A stretch of 64,000 nt of DNA from Mycobacterium bourgelatii (GCF_010723575.1 NZ_BLKZ01000002.1:868001-932000); one strand, 5' to 3'; shown: positions 50,239 through 59,544, counted from the stretch's first letter. Translations and numbers: made by a program. Notes: generated by a model from the sequence alone, not told the origin.

Positions 50239-52094
50239 CCGGCTTTGCTTCTGATTGCCAACCAACGACGACGCCGGACGATATCGACCTGCCCGCCCTG
50301 CGCGAGAAGTACCGGCAGGAACGCGAAAAGCGGTTGCGTCCCGAGGGTTCCAAGCAGTACATCGAACTGGTCGAAGAGTTCGCGGACTTTTACGAGGCCG
50401 ACCCGCACACGCCGCCATTGGTCAGGGACCCGATCTCAACGGACGTCGACGTCGTCGTGCTGGGCGGCGGCTTCGGTGGTCTGTTGTGTGGCGCCTACCT
50501 GAAAAAGGCCGGCGTCGAGGACGTCCGAATCATCGAACTGGGTGGCGACTTCGGCGGGGTGTGGTACTGGAACCGCTATCCCGGTCTGCAGTGCGACAAC
50601 GAGTCCTACTGCTACATACCGCTATTGGAAGAGCTCAACTACATCCCGAGCAAGAAGTTCGCCGACGGCACCGAAATCTACGAACACTGCCGACGGATCG
50701 GAAAGCACTACGGTCTCTACGATTCCGCCATCTTCTCGACCCAGGTACGGGCGCTGAACTGGGATGAGGAGATCAAACGGTGGCGGGTCGGGACCAATCG
50801 GGACGACGACATTCGGGCGCGGTTCGTGGTGATGGCCTCCGGCCCGTTCCACAAGCCGAAGTTGCCGGGTATCCCGGGCATCAAGAATTTCAAAGGCCAC
50901 AGCTTTCATTCGTCGCGCTGGGACTACGAGTACACCGGCGGGGATAGCAACGGCGGGCTGCACAAGCTCGCGGACAAGCGCGTCGCCGTGGTGGGCACCG
51001 GGGCGAGCGCCGTGCAGATCGTGCCTTTCCTAGGCCGGGATGCCAAGCATCTCTATGTATTCCAGCGCACCCCGTCCTCGGTGGGCCCGCGCAACAACAA
51101 GCCGACGGATCCCGAGTGGGTCAAGACGCTCAAGCCGGGCTGGCAGAAGGAGCGGCAACGCAACTTCCACTCCTGGACCTTCGAGGGCATGGCGCCCGGG
51201 CAGCCCGACTACGTGTGCGACTTCTGGACAGAACTGGGCCGCAACACCGCGGCCCGGGTGCTTGAGTTGGACGATCCCGCGTCGATGACCCCCGAGCAGT
51301 TCATGGCCATCAACGAAGAAGAAGACTACAAGCTGATGGAGCGGCTGCGGCGGCGCATCGAGAGCATCGTCGAAGACCCCGAGACCGCCGAAGCGCTCAA
51401 GCCCTACTACCGGTTCCTGTGCAAGAGGCCGTGTACCAACGACGAATACCTGCAGACCTTCAACCGACCCAACGTGACGTTGGTGGATGTGTCGTCGACC
51501 AGAGGCGTCGAACAGGCCACCGAAAAGGGGCTGGTAGCCAACGGTATTGAGTACGAGGTTGATTGCATCATCTATGCCAGCGGGTTCGAGATCACGACGG
51601 AGATCAGCCGCCGCTACTCCATCGACACGATCGAAGGACGCAACGGCGTGTCGCTCTTCGACCATTGGCGCGACGGCTACAAGACGCTGCACGGGTTCAC
51701 CACCCGCGGGTTCCCCAACCAGTTCTTCACCGGTTTCACCCAGGTGGGCATATCCGCGAACATCTCCGCCAACTACGAACTGCAGGGCGAGCACATTGCG
51801 TACATCATCGCCGAAGCCCTGGCGCGGGGAGCGACGACGGTGGAGCCGGCCCAAGAGGCGCAAGAAAATTGGTGCCAGACCATCCGGGAAACCGCGATCG
51901 ACAACTCCGCATTCGAACTGGAATGCACGCCGGGCTATTACAACAATGAGGGCGGCGGCATGGGGACTGCCGACGGCGAGGGCATCCGTTCGCACCTCGG
52001 TGAACCCTACGGACCTGGCTTCTACGCTTTCGGCGATCTGTTGGCCGAGTGGCGGGCCAAGGGCGATCTGGCCGGGCTTGATTTGGAAACATGA
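50235..52094 (+). CDS. Flavoprotein Baeyer-Villiger monooxygenase (type I)
   Basis: A protein of 619 residues. Two Rossmann motifs (GGGFGG at 77-82 and GTGASA at 254-259) flank the type I BVMO fingerprint FKGHSFHSSRWD (219-230, FxGxxxHxxxW). The long N-terminal extension of about 70 residues resembles the group of cyclododecanone/cyclopentadecanone and phenylacetone-type enzymes. It uses NADPH and O2 to turn a cyclic ketone into a lactone or ester. ATG 50235 overlaps the LLM stop, and its stop overlaps the next SDR. It is the key clue that this island degrades a cyclic ketone-forming compound. Confidence 0.93.
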   Translation: MTGFASDCQPTTTPDDIDLPALREKYRQEREKRLRPEGSKQYIELVEEFADFYEADPHTPPLVRDPISTDVDVVVLGGGFGGLLCGAYLKKAGVEDVRIIELGGDFGGVWYWNRYPGLQCDNESYCYIPLLEELNYIPSKKFADGTEIYEHCRRIGKHYGLYDSAIFSTQVRALNWDEEIKRWRVGTNRDDDIRARFVVMASGPFHKPKLPGIPGIKNFKGHSFHSSRWDYEYTGGDSNGGLHKLADKRVAVVGTGASAVQIVPFLGRDAKHLYVFQRTPSSVGPRNNKPTDPEWVKTLKPGWQKERQRNFHSWTFEGMAPGQPDYVCDFWTELGRNTAARVLELDDPASMTPEQFMAINEEEDYKLMERLRRRIESIVEDPETAEALKPYYRFLCKRPCTNDEYLQTFNRPNVTLVDVSSTRGVEQATEKGLVANGIEYEVDCIIYASGFEITTEISRRYSIDTIEGRNGVSLFDHWRDGYKTLHGFTTRGFPNQFFTGFTQVGISANISANYELQGEHIAYIIAEALARGATTVEPAQEAQENWCQTIRETAIDNSAFELECTPGYYNNEGGGMGTADGEGIRSHLGEPYGPGFYAFGDLLAEWRAKGDLAGLDLET

Positions 52095-53029
52095 TGAGCG
52101 AGTTGAGATTCGACGACCGCGTCGCCGTGGTGACCGGCGCCGGGCGCGGCTTGGGCCGCGCGTACGCGTTGATGCTGGCGGCCAGGGGCGCCAAGGTCGT
52201 GGTCAACGACACCGGCGGCACCCTGACCGGTGACGGCGCGGACCCGTCGCCGGCACACGAGGTGGCCGCCGAAATCGCCGCGGCCGGAGGGGAAGCGACC
52301 GCCTGCGTCGAGTCGGTGACGACGGCCGCGGGCGGCAGGGCGATCATCCAGACCGCCTTGGACCGGTACGGCCGCATCGACATCCTCATCCACAACGCTG
52401 GCAACGTTCGACGCGCGTCGTTGAAGGAGATGAGCTACGAGGATTTCGATGCCGTCATCGACGTGCATCTACGTGGCGCGTTTCACGTGGTGCGCCCCGC
52501 CTTCCCGGTCATGTGCGACGCCGGGTACGGCCGCATCGTGTTGACCTCCTCGATCGGCGGACTGTACGGCAATCACGGCGTGGCGAACTACGCCGCCGCC
52601 AAGGCCGGCCTCGTTGGGCTGTCCAACGTCGCCGCCCTCGAAGGGGCTCCCGACGGGGTGTTGTGCAACGTCATCGTCCCGTCCGCGGTGACGAGAATGG
52701 CTGATGGCTTGGACATTTCGGCATACCCACCGATGGGGACGGATCTGGTGGCGCCCGTCGTCGGCCTGCTGGCGCACGAGTCCTGCCCGGTCAACGGCGA
52801 GATGCTAGTCGCCATCGCGGGCCGGGTGGCCAGGGCATTCGTCGCCGAAACGCCTGGCGTGCAACGACGCTCGTGGTCTATCGAGAACGTGGCCGAACAG
52901 CTCTACGCGATCCGGGACCTGTCCGCCCCGCTGATCTTTCCGGTCGTCCCCAGCGGGCATGCCGAGCACATCCGGTATAGCTTCGACTCGGCAGCATGGG
53001 CGAACAGGGAGAAGGCGCAGCATGTCTAG
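52091..53029 (+). CDS. SDR-family dehydrogenase (HSD17B4-like) of the oxygenase operon
   Basis: A protein of 312 residues: TGAGRGLG, then NDTGGTLTGDG typical of peroxisomal multifunctional enzyme-2-like hydroxyacyl-CoA dehydrogenases, HNAG, YAAAK, and a long C-terminal extension. It may oxidise a 3-hydroxyacyl-CoA late in the pathway. The start overlaps the BVMO stop (ATGATGA; ATG 52091 or 52094) and the end overlaps the CaiB gene by 8 bp. Confidence 0.88.
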   Translation: MMSELRFDDRVAVVTGAGRGLGRAYALMLAARGAKVVVNDTGGTLTGDGADPSPAHEVAAEIAAAGGEATACVESVTTAAGGRAIIQTALDRYGRIDILIHNAGNVRRASLKEMSYEDFDAVIDVHLRGAFHVVRPAFPVMCDAGYGRIVLTSSIGGLYGNHGVANYAAAKAGLVGLSNVAALEGAPDGVLCNVIVPSAVTRMADGLDISAYPPMGTDLVAPVVGLLAHESCPVNGEMLVAIAGRVARAFVAETPGVQRRSWSIENVAEQLYAIRDLSAPLIFPVVPSGHAEHIRYSFDSAAWANREKAQHV

Positions 53030-54182
53030 GTCAGGGCCGCTGGCCGGTGTGCGCGTCGTCGATCTGACCGCGATGGTGATGGGACCGTACTGCACCCAGA
53101 TCATGGCCGACATGGGTGCCGACGTGATCAAGATTGAACCCCCGCAGGGTGACGACACCCGGTACGTCTCGACCGGACCCGTTCCGGGAATGAGCGGGGT
53201 GTTCGTCAACGTCAACCGTGGCAAGCGCGGTATCACCCTCGACCTGAAATCGGAAGCCGGCCGGACCGCGATGCGTGAGCTCATCGAACGGGCGGACGTG
53301 TTCATCCACTCGATGCGGGCGAAGGCGATCGCCCGGCTTGGCCTGAGCTACGCGGACGTCGCGGCGATCAACCCAACGATCGTGTACACCAACTGCTATG
53401 GCTACGGGCGGCGGGGGCCGAACCGGGACCTGCCGGCATATGACGACACGATCCAAGCCGCCTGCGGGTTGCCCTCGGTGCAGCAGCAGCTGACCGGCGA
53501 GGCCGATTACGTCGGAACCATCCTGGCCGACAAGGTCGCCGGCCTGACCGCCCTGTATGCGACCACGATGGCCCTTTTCCACCGGGAACGCACCGGCGAG
53601 GGCCAAGAGGTGGAAGTCGGCATGTTCGAGGCGATGGCGTCGTTCATGCTGGTCGAGCACATCAACGGCAGCATCTTCGAACCACCGTTGGGGCCGGCGG
53701 TGTATCCCCGCGCGGTCGCACCCAACCGCCGGCCGTATCGCACCAAAGACGGTTACATCGCGGCACTGGTCTACAACGACAAGCACTGGGCCGCGTTCAT
53801 CGACGCGGTGCGACCGGCGTGGACCAGCGACCTGTACGCGACGCTCGAGGGACGGGCGCGTCACATCGACACCGTGTACGGGCTGTTGGCCGAGACGTTC
53901 GCCGAGCGCACGACCAAGGAATGGTTGGATTTGCTGCGCGAACTGGAGATACCGGCATCGGCGCTGTCCAGCCCCGCGGAGTTGCTGGACGATCCGCAAC
54001 TAGAGGCCATCGGATTCTTCGAGACCGTCGACACCGCATACGGAACGGTTCGCTTTCCGGGTGTGCCGACCTGGTTCTCCCGCACGCCGGGCCGGGTCGG
54101 GGGGCCGGCCCCGGAATTGGGTGCGCACACCGAAGAGGTGCTCGAGGAACTGGGCCTGAACTCGGCCGAGCGGGCTGGCTAG
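53022..54182 (+). CDS. CaiB/BaiF-family CoA-transferase
   Basis: A protein of 386 residues (class III CoA-transferase): LAGVRVVDLTAMVMGPYCTQ, DMGADVIKIEPPQGD, NRGKRGITLDLKS, and the catalytic Asp in YDDTIQAACG. It moves CoA between carboxylic acids or acts as a racemase. ATG 53022 is inside the end of the SDR gene (8-bp overlap). It is the last gene of the six-gene plus operon, and its stop shares CTAG with the convergent gene. Together with the ligase at 42489 it gives the pathway two CoA-activation options. Confidence 0.92.
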   Translation: MSRSGPLAGVRVVDLTAMVMGPYCTQIMADMGADVIKIEPPQGDDTRYVSTGPVPGMSGVFVNVNRGKRGITLDLKSEAGRTAMRELIERADVFIHSMRAKAIARLGLSYADVAAINPTIVYTNCYGYGRRGPNRDLPAYDDTIQAACGLPSVQQQLTGEADYVGTILADKVAGLTALYATTMALFHRERTGEGQEVEVGMFEAMASFMLVEHINGSIFEPPLGPAVYPRAVAPNRRPYRTKDGYIAALVYNDKHWAAFIDAVRPAWTSDLYATLEGRARHIDTVYGLLAETFAERTTKEWLDLLRELEIPASALSSPAELLDDPQLEAIGFFETVDTAYGTVRFPGVPTWFSRTPGRVGGPAPELGAHTEEVLEELGLNSAERAG

Positions 54183-54871
54183 CCGAACGGCCCGTCGCTG
54201 GCGAACACTTGGTAGAAGTACGGCAAGTTGTCCGGCTCGCCGTAATCGACGCGCTTGAACGCCTTGTTGATGGGGTTGGCGTGGGCCTGCGTTTCCGGGT
54301 GGTAGACGGTGAGAATGCCGAGATGCTTGGCGAGGTCGGCCGGGGTGTCGACCCATATATAGCCGGCGTTGCGGACCATGACCTCACCGATGTAGCAGCC
54401 GAAGATGAAGATCGATTCGGCCATGACGTCGGATCCGGCGTCGCGAAAGCCGTCCAGGATTCCGTCCACTTGCTCAAGTGAGGCGGGGCTGAAGTCGAGT
54501 TCGATACCGGCCACGGATTGGGCGGCCTTGGCGGCAATCCTGGCTAGTTCGGAAGCGTTGGTCGGTGTCGGCGTCGCGGGCAGCAGTAGTGCGCGTCCGG
54601 TCCACGGCCGCCCGGCCTCAAATTCGGGCCCAAGGTCGCCGATATCAAGCTCGGCGAAGCCAGGTTCGGCCCCAGACTCGGCCCCAGACTCGGCCCCAGA
54701 CTCGGCGATGTCAAGCTCGGCCCCAGATTCGGCGATGTCAAGTTCGGCGGTGGCAGGTTCGGTCGCGCCCGGCTCGCTGTCGCCCTCTGCATCCTCGGGG
54801 TCCGCCGGTGCAGTGAGTTCTTCGTCCGGGCCGGTCTTGCGTCGCCGGGAAAACCAACCCATGCCGCCCAT
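54179..54871 (-). CDS. Hypothetical acidic-repeat protein
   Basis: A protein of 230 residues. It starts MGGMGWFSRRRK and is followed by about 65 residues of Ala/Glu/Ser/Gly-rich repeats (AELDIAESGAE, SGAESGAEPG). A globular C-terminal domain of about 135 residues follows, with WTGRALLLPATPTPTNASEL, FIFGCYIGEVMVRNAGYIWV and LPYFYQVFASDGPFG. I do not recognise the domain. The ATG at 54871 has GGGGCG upstream, and the ATG at 54862 is also possible. The frame is open from a TTG at 54934. The stop overlaps the convergent CoA-transferase stop (CTAG). Confidence 0.75.
   Translation of the reverse strand: MGGMGWFSRRRKTGPDEELTAPADPEDAEGDSEPGATEPATAELDIAESGAELDIAESGAESGAESGAEPGFAELDIGDLGPEFEAGRPWTGRALLLPATPTPTNASELARIAAKAAQSVAGIELDFSPASLEQVDGILDGFRDAGSDVMAESIFIFGCYIGEVMVRNAGYIWVDTPADLAKHLGILTVYHPETQAHANPINKAFKRVDYGEPDNLPYFYQVFASDGPFG
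54672..54707. repeat. 12-bp tandem repeat in the acidic-repeat gene
   Basis: CCAGACTCGGCC occurs three times in a row (last copy with one change), encoding repeated ESGA units. Related pieces flank it. Confidence 0.75.
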
Positions 54872-55012
54872 TGTCGCCCCTCGCGTGTCCTCACCGAGAT
54901 CTGGGCCTGCCGCCTCTAAGATTTCTGAGGTCAAGCGGAGGAGCAGCGACGTATCGGCATCAACTACCGCGCCAGGCGAAAAGCTCGTGACGGCGCGTTA
55001 ACAGCGAGCGCT

Positions 55013-57079
55013 GTGCCGGGCGGGACTCACCCCGCACCGGCGCATTCGGCTAAGCGCCGTTGGGTTGCCCCTGTGCCGCGTGTCAAGCGTCGTGCGAACC
55101 TGGACCGTCCCGATCGTCAGAACGGCATTCCGGCGTTGGACGGACTGCGCGCGGTAGCGGTAGCGCTGGTGCTCATCGGGCACGGCGGCATCCCAGGGGT
55201 GAGCGGCGGCTTCATCGGCGTCGACATCTTCTTTGTCCTCAGCGGATTTCTGATCACCTCGCTGCTGCTGGACGAGTTGGGCCGCAGCGGCCGCATCGAC
55301 CTGACCGGATTCTGGATTCGACGTGCGCGCCGCCTGCTACCGGCGTTGGTACTGATGGTGCTGGTGGTGGCTGCGGCGCGCGATTTGCTTCCCTACCAAG
55401 CACTTACGGGATTGCGCAGCGACGCGCTCGCCGCGTTCTTGTGGATTGCCAACTGGCGCTTCGTCGCTCAGGAAACCGACTACTTCACCCAGGGTGCACC
55501 GCCGTCGCCCCTGCAACACACCTGGTCGCTGGGTGTGGAAGAGCAGTACTACTTCGTCTGGCCGTTGCTGATGATCGCGGTGACCCTGGCGCTGGCGGCG
55601 CGTGCCCGGCGATATTTCGCCAAGACGACGGTCGGCCACGTCCGATTCGCCATATTCATCATTGCCGTGCTGGGCGCGGTCGTTTCCGCGGCGGGCGCGA
55701 TCGTTTTTACCACCGACGCCACCCGGGATCGGATCTATTTCGGTACCGACACCCGGGCGCAGGCATTGTTGATCGGTGCCGCCGCAGCGGCTCTGCTGGT
55801 TCGGGATTGGTCGGCATTGAATCGTGGCTGGTGCTTGATCCGGACGCGCTGGGGCCGCCGAATTGCCCGGGTGCTGCCGCTGGTCGGGTTGGCCGTGCTG
55901 GGGGCGATCACCCACTACGCCACCGGGGACGCGGCCGAGTTCCGGCACGGCCTCCTTACGGTCGTGGCGGTAGCGGCCGTCCTGGTGGTGGCGCCGGTCG
56001 CGCTGGAGCAGCGCGGAGCGGTGGCCCGGGTCCTGAGCTGGGGTCCGTTGGTGTGGTTGGGCACCATCTCCTACGGCGTGTACCTGTGGCATTGGCCGAT
56101 CTTTCTGGCGCTCAACGGGGAACGGACCGGATGGGAGGGCCCGCGGCTTTTCGCCCTCCGGTGCGCAGCGACGGTAGCGCTCGCCTACGTCTCGTTTTGG
56201 GTGATCGAGCGACCGATCCGTCGCTGGCGACCCCAAGGGGTCCCGCTGCTGCCGCTGGCCGCCGCTACCGTCGCCAGCGCCGCCGCGGTCACGATGCTGG
56301 TAATCCCGGTCGGAACCGGGCCGGGGCTGCGTGAGGTCGGGCTTCCGCCCGGCGTGAACGCGGTTGCCGCGGTGTCGCCGTCGCCGCCGGGCCAGCCGAC
56401 GCAGCCGCCCCGGCCACGAGATCCCAACCAGCCGTTCACCGTTTCGGTCTTCGGCGATTCCATCGGGTGGACGATGATGCACTTCCTGCCACCCACGCCC
56501 GGCTTCAGGTTTATCGACCACACCGTCATCGGCTGCAGCCTGGTGCGCGGTACGCCCTATCGCTACATCGGCCAAACCCTGGAACAACGAGCGGAATGCG
56601 ACAACTGGCCCACTCGCTGGACGGCGCAGATCAACCAGGACCAACCCGATGTCGCCTTGCTGGTCATCGGTCGGTGGGAGACCGTCGACCGGGTCAACGA
56701 AGGTAAATGGACCCACATCGGTGAACCCACCTTCGACGCCTACCTCGACTTCGAGTTACAGCGCGCGCTGAGCATCGTTGGCTCAACCGGTGTGCGGGTG
56801 ATGGTCGCGACCGTGCCGTACAGCCGGGGCGGTGAAAGGCCGGACGGTCGGTTGTATCCGGAAGATCAACCCGAACGGGTGAACCAGTGGAACGCCATGC
56901 TGCGCAAGGCCGTTGCCCAGCGTCCCAACGTCGGCATCATCGATCTGAACAAAAAGCTCTGTCCCGACGGCGTTTACACCGCCAAGGTCGACGGCATCAA
57001 GGTGCGTAGCGACGGCGTTCACCTGACGCCAGAAGGCGTGAAATGGCTGATCCCGTGGCTCGAAGAATCACTGCGCTAA
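55013..57079 (+). CDS. Acyltransferase-3 / SGNH membrane protein (Rv0111-like)
   Basis: A protein of 688 residues (Rv0111 has 685). An N-terminal acyltransferase-3 domain of about ten membrane helices (DGLRAVAVALVLIGHGG with the catalytic His, GGFIGVDIFFVLSGFLIT, HTWSLGVEEQYYFVWPLL) is followed from about residue 475 by an extracytoplasmic SGNH domain. That domain has FGDSIGW and the C-terminal SDGVHLTPEG catalytic Asp-His. Such proteins O-acetylate surface sugars or peptidoglycan-linked polymers (OafA type). GTG 55013 is the start. Gene order relative to the rhomboid gene is that of Rv0110-Rv0111, with the catabolic island between them. Confidence 0.92.
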   Translation: MPGGTHPAPAHSAKRRWVAPVPRVKRRANLDRPDRQNGIPALDGLRAVAVALVLIGHGGIPGVSGGFIGVDIFFVLSGFLITSLLLDELGRSGRIDLTGFWIRRARRLLPALVLMVLVVAAARDLLPYQALTGLRSDALAAFLWIANWRFVAQETDYFTQGAPPSPLQHTWSLGVEEQYYFVWPLLMIAVTLALAARARRYFAKTTVGHVRFAIFIIAVLGAVVSAAGAIVFTTDATRDRIYFGTDTRAQALLIGAAAAALLVRDWSALNRGWCLIRTRWGRRIARVLPLVGLAVLGAITHYATGDAAEFRHGLLTVVAVAAVLVVAPVALEQRGAVARVLSWGPLVWLGTISYGVYLWHWPIFLALNGERTGWEGPRLFALRCAATVALAYVSFWVIERPIRRWRPQGVPLLPLAAATVASAAAVTMLVIPVGTGPGLREVGLPPGVNAVAAVSPSPPGQPTQPPRPRDPNQPFTVSVFGDSIGWTMMHFLPPTPGFRFIDHTVIGCSLVRGTPYRYIGQTLEQRAECDNWPTRWTAQINQDQPDVALLVIGRWETVDRVNEGKWTHIGEPTFDAYLDFELQRALSIVGSTGVRVMVATVPYSRGGERPDGRLYPEDQPERVNQWNAMLRKAVAQRPNVGIIDLNKKLCPDGVYTAKVDGIKVRSDGVHLTPEGVKWLIPWLEESLR

Positions 57080-57102
57080 GCCGTTGACCGTCGGGCCGGG
57101 CC

Positions 57103-57762
57103 TTAACCGCCCACCCAGCAGCTGAGCTCCATGCTGTCGCTCTCCCGGGCGGGGAAATTGAAGCTGACGTAGCCGTTGTCCGGGCTGCGCACGTAGTCCA
57201 GGTAGGACCGGGTATCGGCGGCCTCGGTGTTGTCCGCGACGACCAGCGCACCCGTTGACAACCGCGGCGTCAGCAGTTCGATCACGGGAAGGTAGAGGTC
57301 TTTCCAGCCATCAAGCAGTACGAAATCGATCGACCCACCGACATCGGCCAACGTAACCAGGGCGTCGCCCTCCAGGATGGTGATCACATCGGCCAGGCCG
57401 GTGTCGGTGAAGGTCTGCTTGGCGGCGGCGATCTTCGTGTCGCTGAGTTCGGTGGTCACCACCCGCCCGCTGCCGTTGTCACGGACCGCCGAAGCCAGGT
57501 GGATGGCGGAGATGCCGAACGACATGCCGAACTCGACGATCGTTTGCGGACGGGTCGCGCGGACCAGGGCGTACAGCAGCCGGCCGGCTTCCGGGGTCAC
57601 CGGGATGTAGAACTCGCTCATCGCCTCCGTGCGTTCCTGCACGGTCATGGGGCGGGCGAAGTCATCCCGCCGGGCGCGCAGCTGCGCCATCTGGTTCTTC
57701 GACTCGGCGTACATCCGGTCTAACGTCGACGCGACCTTGGGGTCCTGCAAGGTATTGGCCAT
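57103..57762 (-). CDS. SAM-dependent O-methyltransferase (Rv0187-like)
   Basis: A protein of 219 residues (Rv0187 has 220) of the catechol O-methyltransferase-like class: IVEFGMSFGISAIHLASAV (SAM loop), TTELSDTKIAAAKQTF, FVLLDGWKDLYLPVIELL (metal-binding Asp) and VVADNTEAADTR. Members of this divalent-metal group methylate catechol-like hydroxyls. ATG 57762 is divergent from the M-box leader. There is no operon partner. The acceptor is unknown. Confidence 0.92.
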   Translation of the reverse strand: MANTLQDPKVASTLDRMYAESKNQMAQLRARRDDFARPMTVQERTEAMSEFYIPVTPEAGRLLYALVRATRPQTIVEFGMSFGISAIHLASAVRDNGSGRVVTTELSDTKIAAAKQTFTDTGLADVITILEGDALVTLADVGGSIDFVLLDGWKDLYLPVIELLTPRLSTGALVVADNTEAADTRSYLDYVRSPDNGYVSFNFPARESDSMELSCWVGG

Positions 57763-57846
57763 AGGTCTGAGCGTAGGCCCGGACCGAGCTCAGGCTGGGG
57801 GCCAGTTTGACGCCGACTGAGGTTTGGGTGCAGCATAGAAAGGCAA

Positions 57847-58010
57847 ACACCTCGGTAGGTGAGGCGTCTGCATGGACACAGGCCACTGACCCCGAACGTC
57901 GAGAGACGCCCCGGGTCAGGACAGCTCTTCCCGGCTTAAGGGTTGAGCCCAAGTGGCTTCCGAACTATCGGATACGCCGTGCAGTGCCGAAGCTCCGACG
58001 AGAGGGGTGT
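57847..58010 (+). promoter_or_regulatory. M-box (YkoK-type) magnesium riboswitch
   Basis: Conserved M-box blocks appear in order: GGTAGGTGAGGC near the 5' end, CTGACCC (57886-57892) pairing with GGGTCAG (57913-57919), an internal hairpin CGTC-GAGA-GACG followed by GCC, and the 3' block GCCGTGCAGTGCCGAAGCTC. Ends ACACCTC and GAGGGGTGT close P1. These match the known YkoK/mgtE leader motif position by position. An 8-bp hairpin follows at once (58012-58030), possibly part of the expression platform. The rest of the leader to 58258 shows no gene. It should switch off the small ORF at 58259 when Mg2+ is high. Confidence 0.88.
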
Positions 58011-58258
58011 TCCGGCGGACGGTCCGCTGGGCTCTTGCGCCTCTTTCGTTCAGGTGATTGCGCTGACACCCGCGTGTGTCCCGGCTGCGAGGAGGTGAGG
58101 GCGAGATGTGTCCCGGCGATAGTCCCTATCCGCAATCCGTCTTTCCCCGATCCGGCTCCGGCATTTTCGGCATTCTCAGAGTGGCCTGAACCCTCCCAGA
58201 GTTCTGCCGCGTAGGGCCGAAGTGCTCCAGCCGGTCGGACTCCCGCAAGGAGAAGATC

Positions 58259-58423
58259 ATGGCCTTCCTTCGTACACAACGTATTTCCCGCTTCCTCAAG
58301 ATCGGCAGGCGGACGCCACTGACGCCTCAGGAGCGGACCAACCTGTATGTCTCGCGGATGCCGATCGCGGTGTTCACGGCTTCATTGGGTGGCCACGCAC
58401 CCGACGGCCCGTTTTCCGCGTGA
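58259..58423 (+). CDS. 54-residue protein under M-box control
   Basis: ATG 58259 has AAGGAG (58247-58252) upstream. The product starts MAFLRTQRISRFLKIGRR, a basic amphipathic helix, then TPLTPQERTNLYVSRMPIAV and a polar tail. No transmembrane segment is clear. In M. tuberculosis one M-box precedes the small unknown gene Rv1535, and this may be its relative (from memory of that locus, not an alignment). It is the only ORF between the riboswitch and a strong terminator, so the riboswitch appears to control this gene alone. Confidence 0.75.
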   Translation: MAFLRTQRISRFLKIGRRTPLTPQERTNLYVSRMPIAVFTASLGGHAPDGPFSA

Positions 58424-58475
58424 CCTCACGGTAATTCGATGACTCCGAGATTCACGCCGCGATACGGCCGCTTGT

Positions 58476-58508
58476 CCGACACCGCCGGGCTCGACCCGGC
58501 GGTGTCGG
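58476..58508 (+). terminator. Strong hairpin terminator
   Basis: A perfect 14-bp GC-rich stem (CCGACACCGCCGGG / CCCGGCGGTGTCGG) with a 5-nt loop, 52 bp after the small ORF. It closes the M-box transcription unit. Confidence 0.8.
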
Positions 58509-58605
58509 ATGTGGCTGTCTCGGATGCGGAGTGTCGGATGCGACGCCCGCGGCGGTCTCGGTGATCGGCAGGGTCATCCAGGCCGAGCTGGCCTGACCGT
58601 CACGC

Positions 58606-59544
58606 TTATTTCTGCGGTAGCAGAACGATCTTGCCGTGCGTGTGTCGTTGCTCGAGTTCGGCGTAGGCGTCAGCCACCCGGTCGAGTGGATAAGTAGCGG
58701 CGATGTCGAAGTCGATCGCGCCTGAGGCGACTAGATCGGCGAGTTCGGTGAGCACTTCCGGCGTGGAGGCCTCGGCGCTGCCCTCCGTCTTGGCCCCGAC
58801 TTCGGCGGCCTTCTCCATCGCAATGATGGTGTTTATCCGCTGGGGTGCCACACCGAGATCCACCGCAAGCTGGACGTAGTCGGGACCGAAAAGGTCGATG
58901 AAGGCATCGATTCCGTCGGGCGCCGCCTCCCGCAAACGGTCCGCGAGCCCGTCGCCGTAGACGACAGGGGTCACGCCGTGGGCGCGCAGCCACTCGGCGT
59001 TGCCCGGCCCCGCAATGCCCAACACCCGAGCGCCGTGCCGCGTCAACAGCTGTACGGCGATGCTGCCCACACCACCCGCGGCGGCCGACACTGCAACCGT
59101 CTCGCCGGATTGGGGCGCGACGGCGCGGACCGCCGCGTAGGCCGTCGCACCTACGACGTACAGCGAACCGGCTACCTCCCAGCTCAATTCGGGCGGCTTG
59201 CAAATCAGGTTGCCCACCGGAACGGCCGTGTGGGTGGCGTGACTGGACCGTCGCCAGCTGAATCCCAGGACCTCGTCGCCCACCGAAAACTCGGTGACGT
59301 CGGGACCTACGGCGGTCACCACGCCGGCCAGGTCGCTGCCTTCGCCGGATGGGAACGTGCTGGGGAAGATCTGCTGGAGCGCCCCGAGGCGGATGGCTGC
59401 TTCGCCGGGATTTATCCCTGCGGCGCGGACTTCGACCACCACTTCGCCGGACTCCGGTGTCGGCATGTCGATGTCGGCTACGTACAGCTCCTCGCGCCCT
59501 CCGAAGCGGTCGAACCGCACTGCGCGCGCTGTTGAAGGTGACAT
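58606..59544 (-). CDS. Zinc-independent alcohol dehydrogenase / quinone oxidoreductase (MDR family)
   Basis: A protein of 312 residues. GroES-like N-terminus (AAGINPGEAAIRLG, GEGSDLAGVVTAVG), then a Rossmann domain with SAAAGGVGSIAVQLLTRHGA. It lacks the zinc ligands of true alcohol dehydrogenases, so it belongs with NADPH:quinone/enone reductases. It lies 21 bp after the carboxylic acid reductase gene on the same strand. That pairing suggests reduction or detoxification of the reactive aldehyde products (inference). Confidence 0.88.
   Translation of the reverse strand: MSPSTARAVRFDRFGGREELYVADIDMPTPESGEVVVEVRAAGINPGEAAIRLGALQQIFPSTFPSGEGSDLAGVVTAVGPDVTEFSVGDEVLGFSWRRSSHATHTAVPVGNLICKPPELSWEVAGSLYVVGATAYAAVRAVAPQSGETVAVSAAAGGVGSIAVQLLTRHGARVLGIAGPGNAEWLRAHGVTPVVYGDGLADRLREAAPDGIDAFIDLFGPDYVQLAVDLGVAPQRINTIIAMEKAAEVGAKTEGSAEASTPEVLTELADLVASGAIDFDIAATYPLDRVADAYAELEQRHTHGKIVLLPQK

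Noticed and set aside
57807..58214. 135-codon open frame on the plus strand
   Set aside because: It runs through the M-box riboswitch, has no ribosome site and no family resemblance. The conserved RNA motif explains the sequence.
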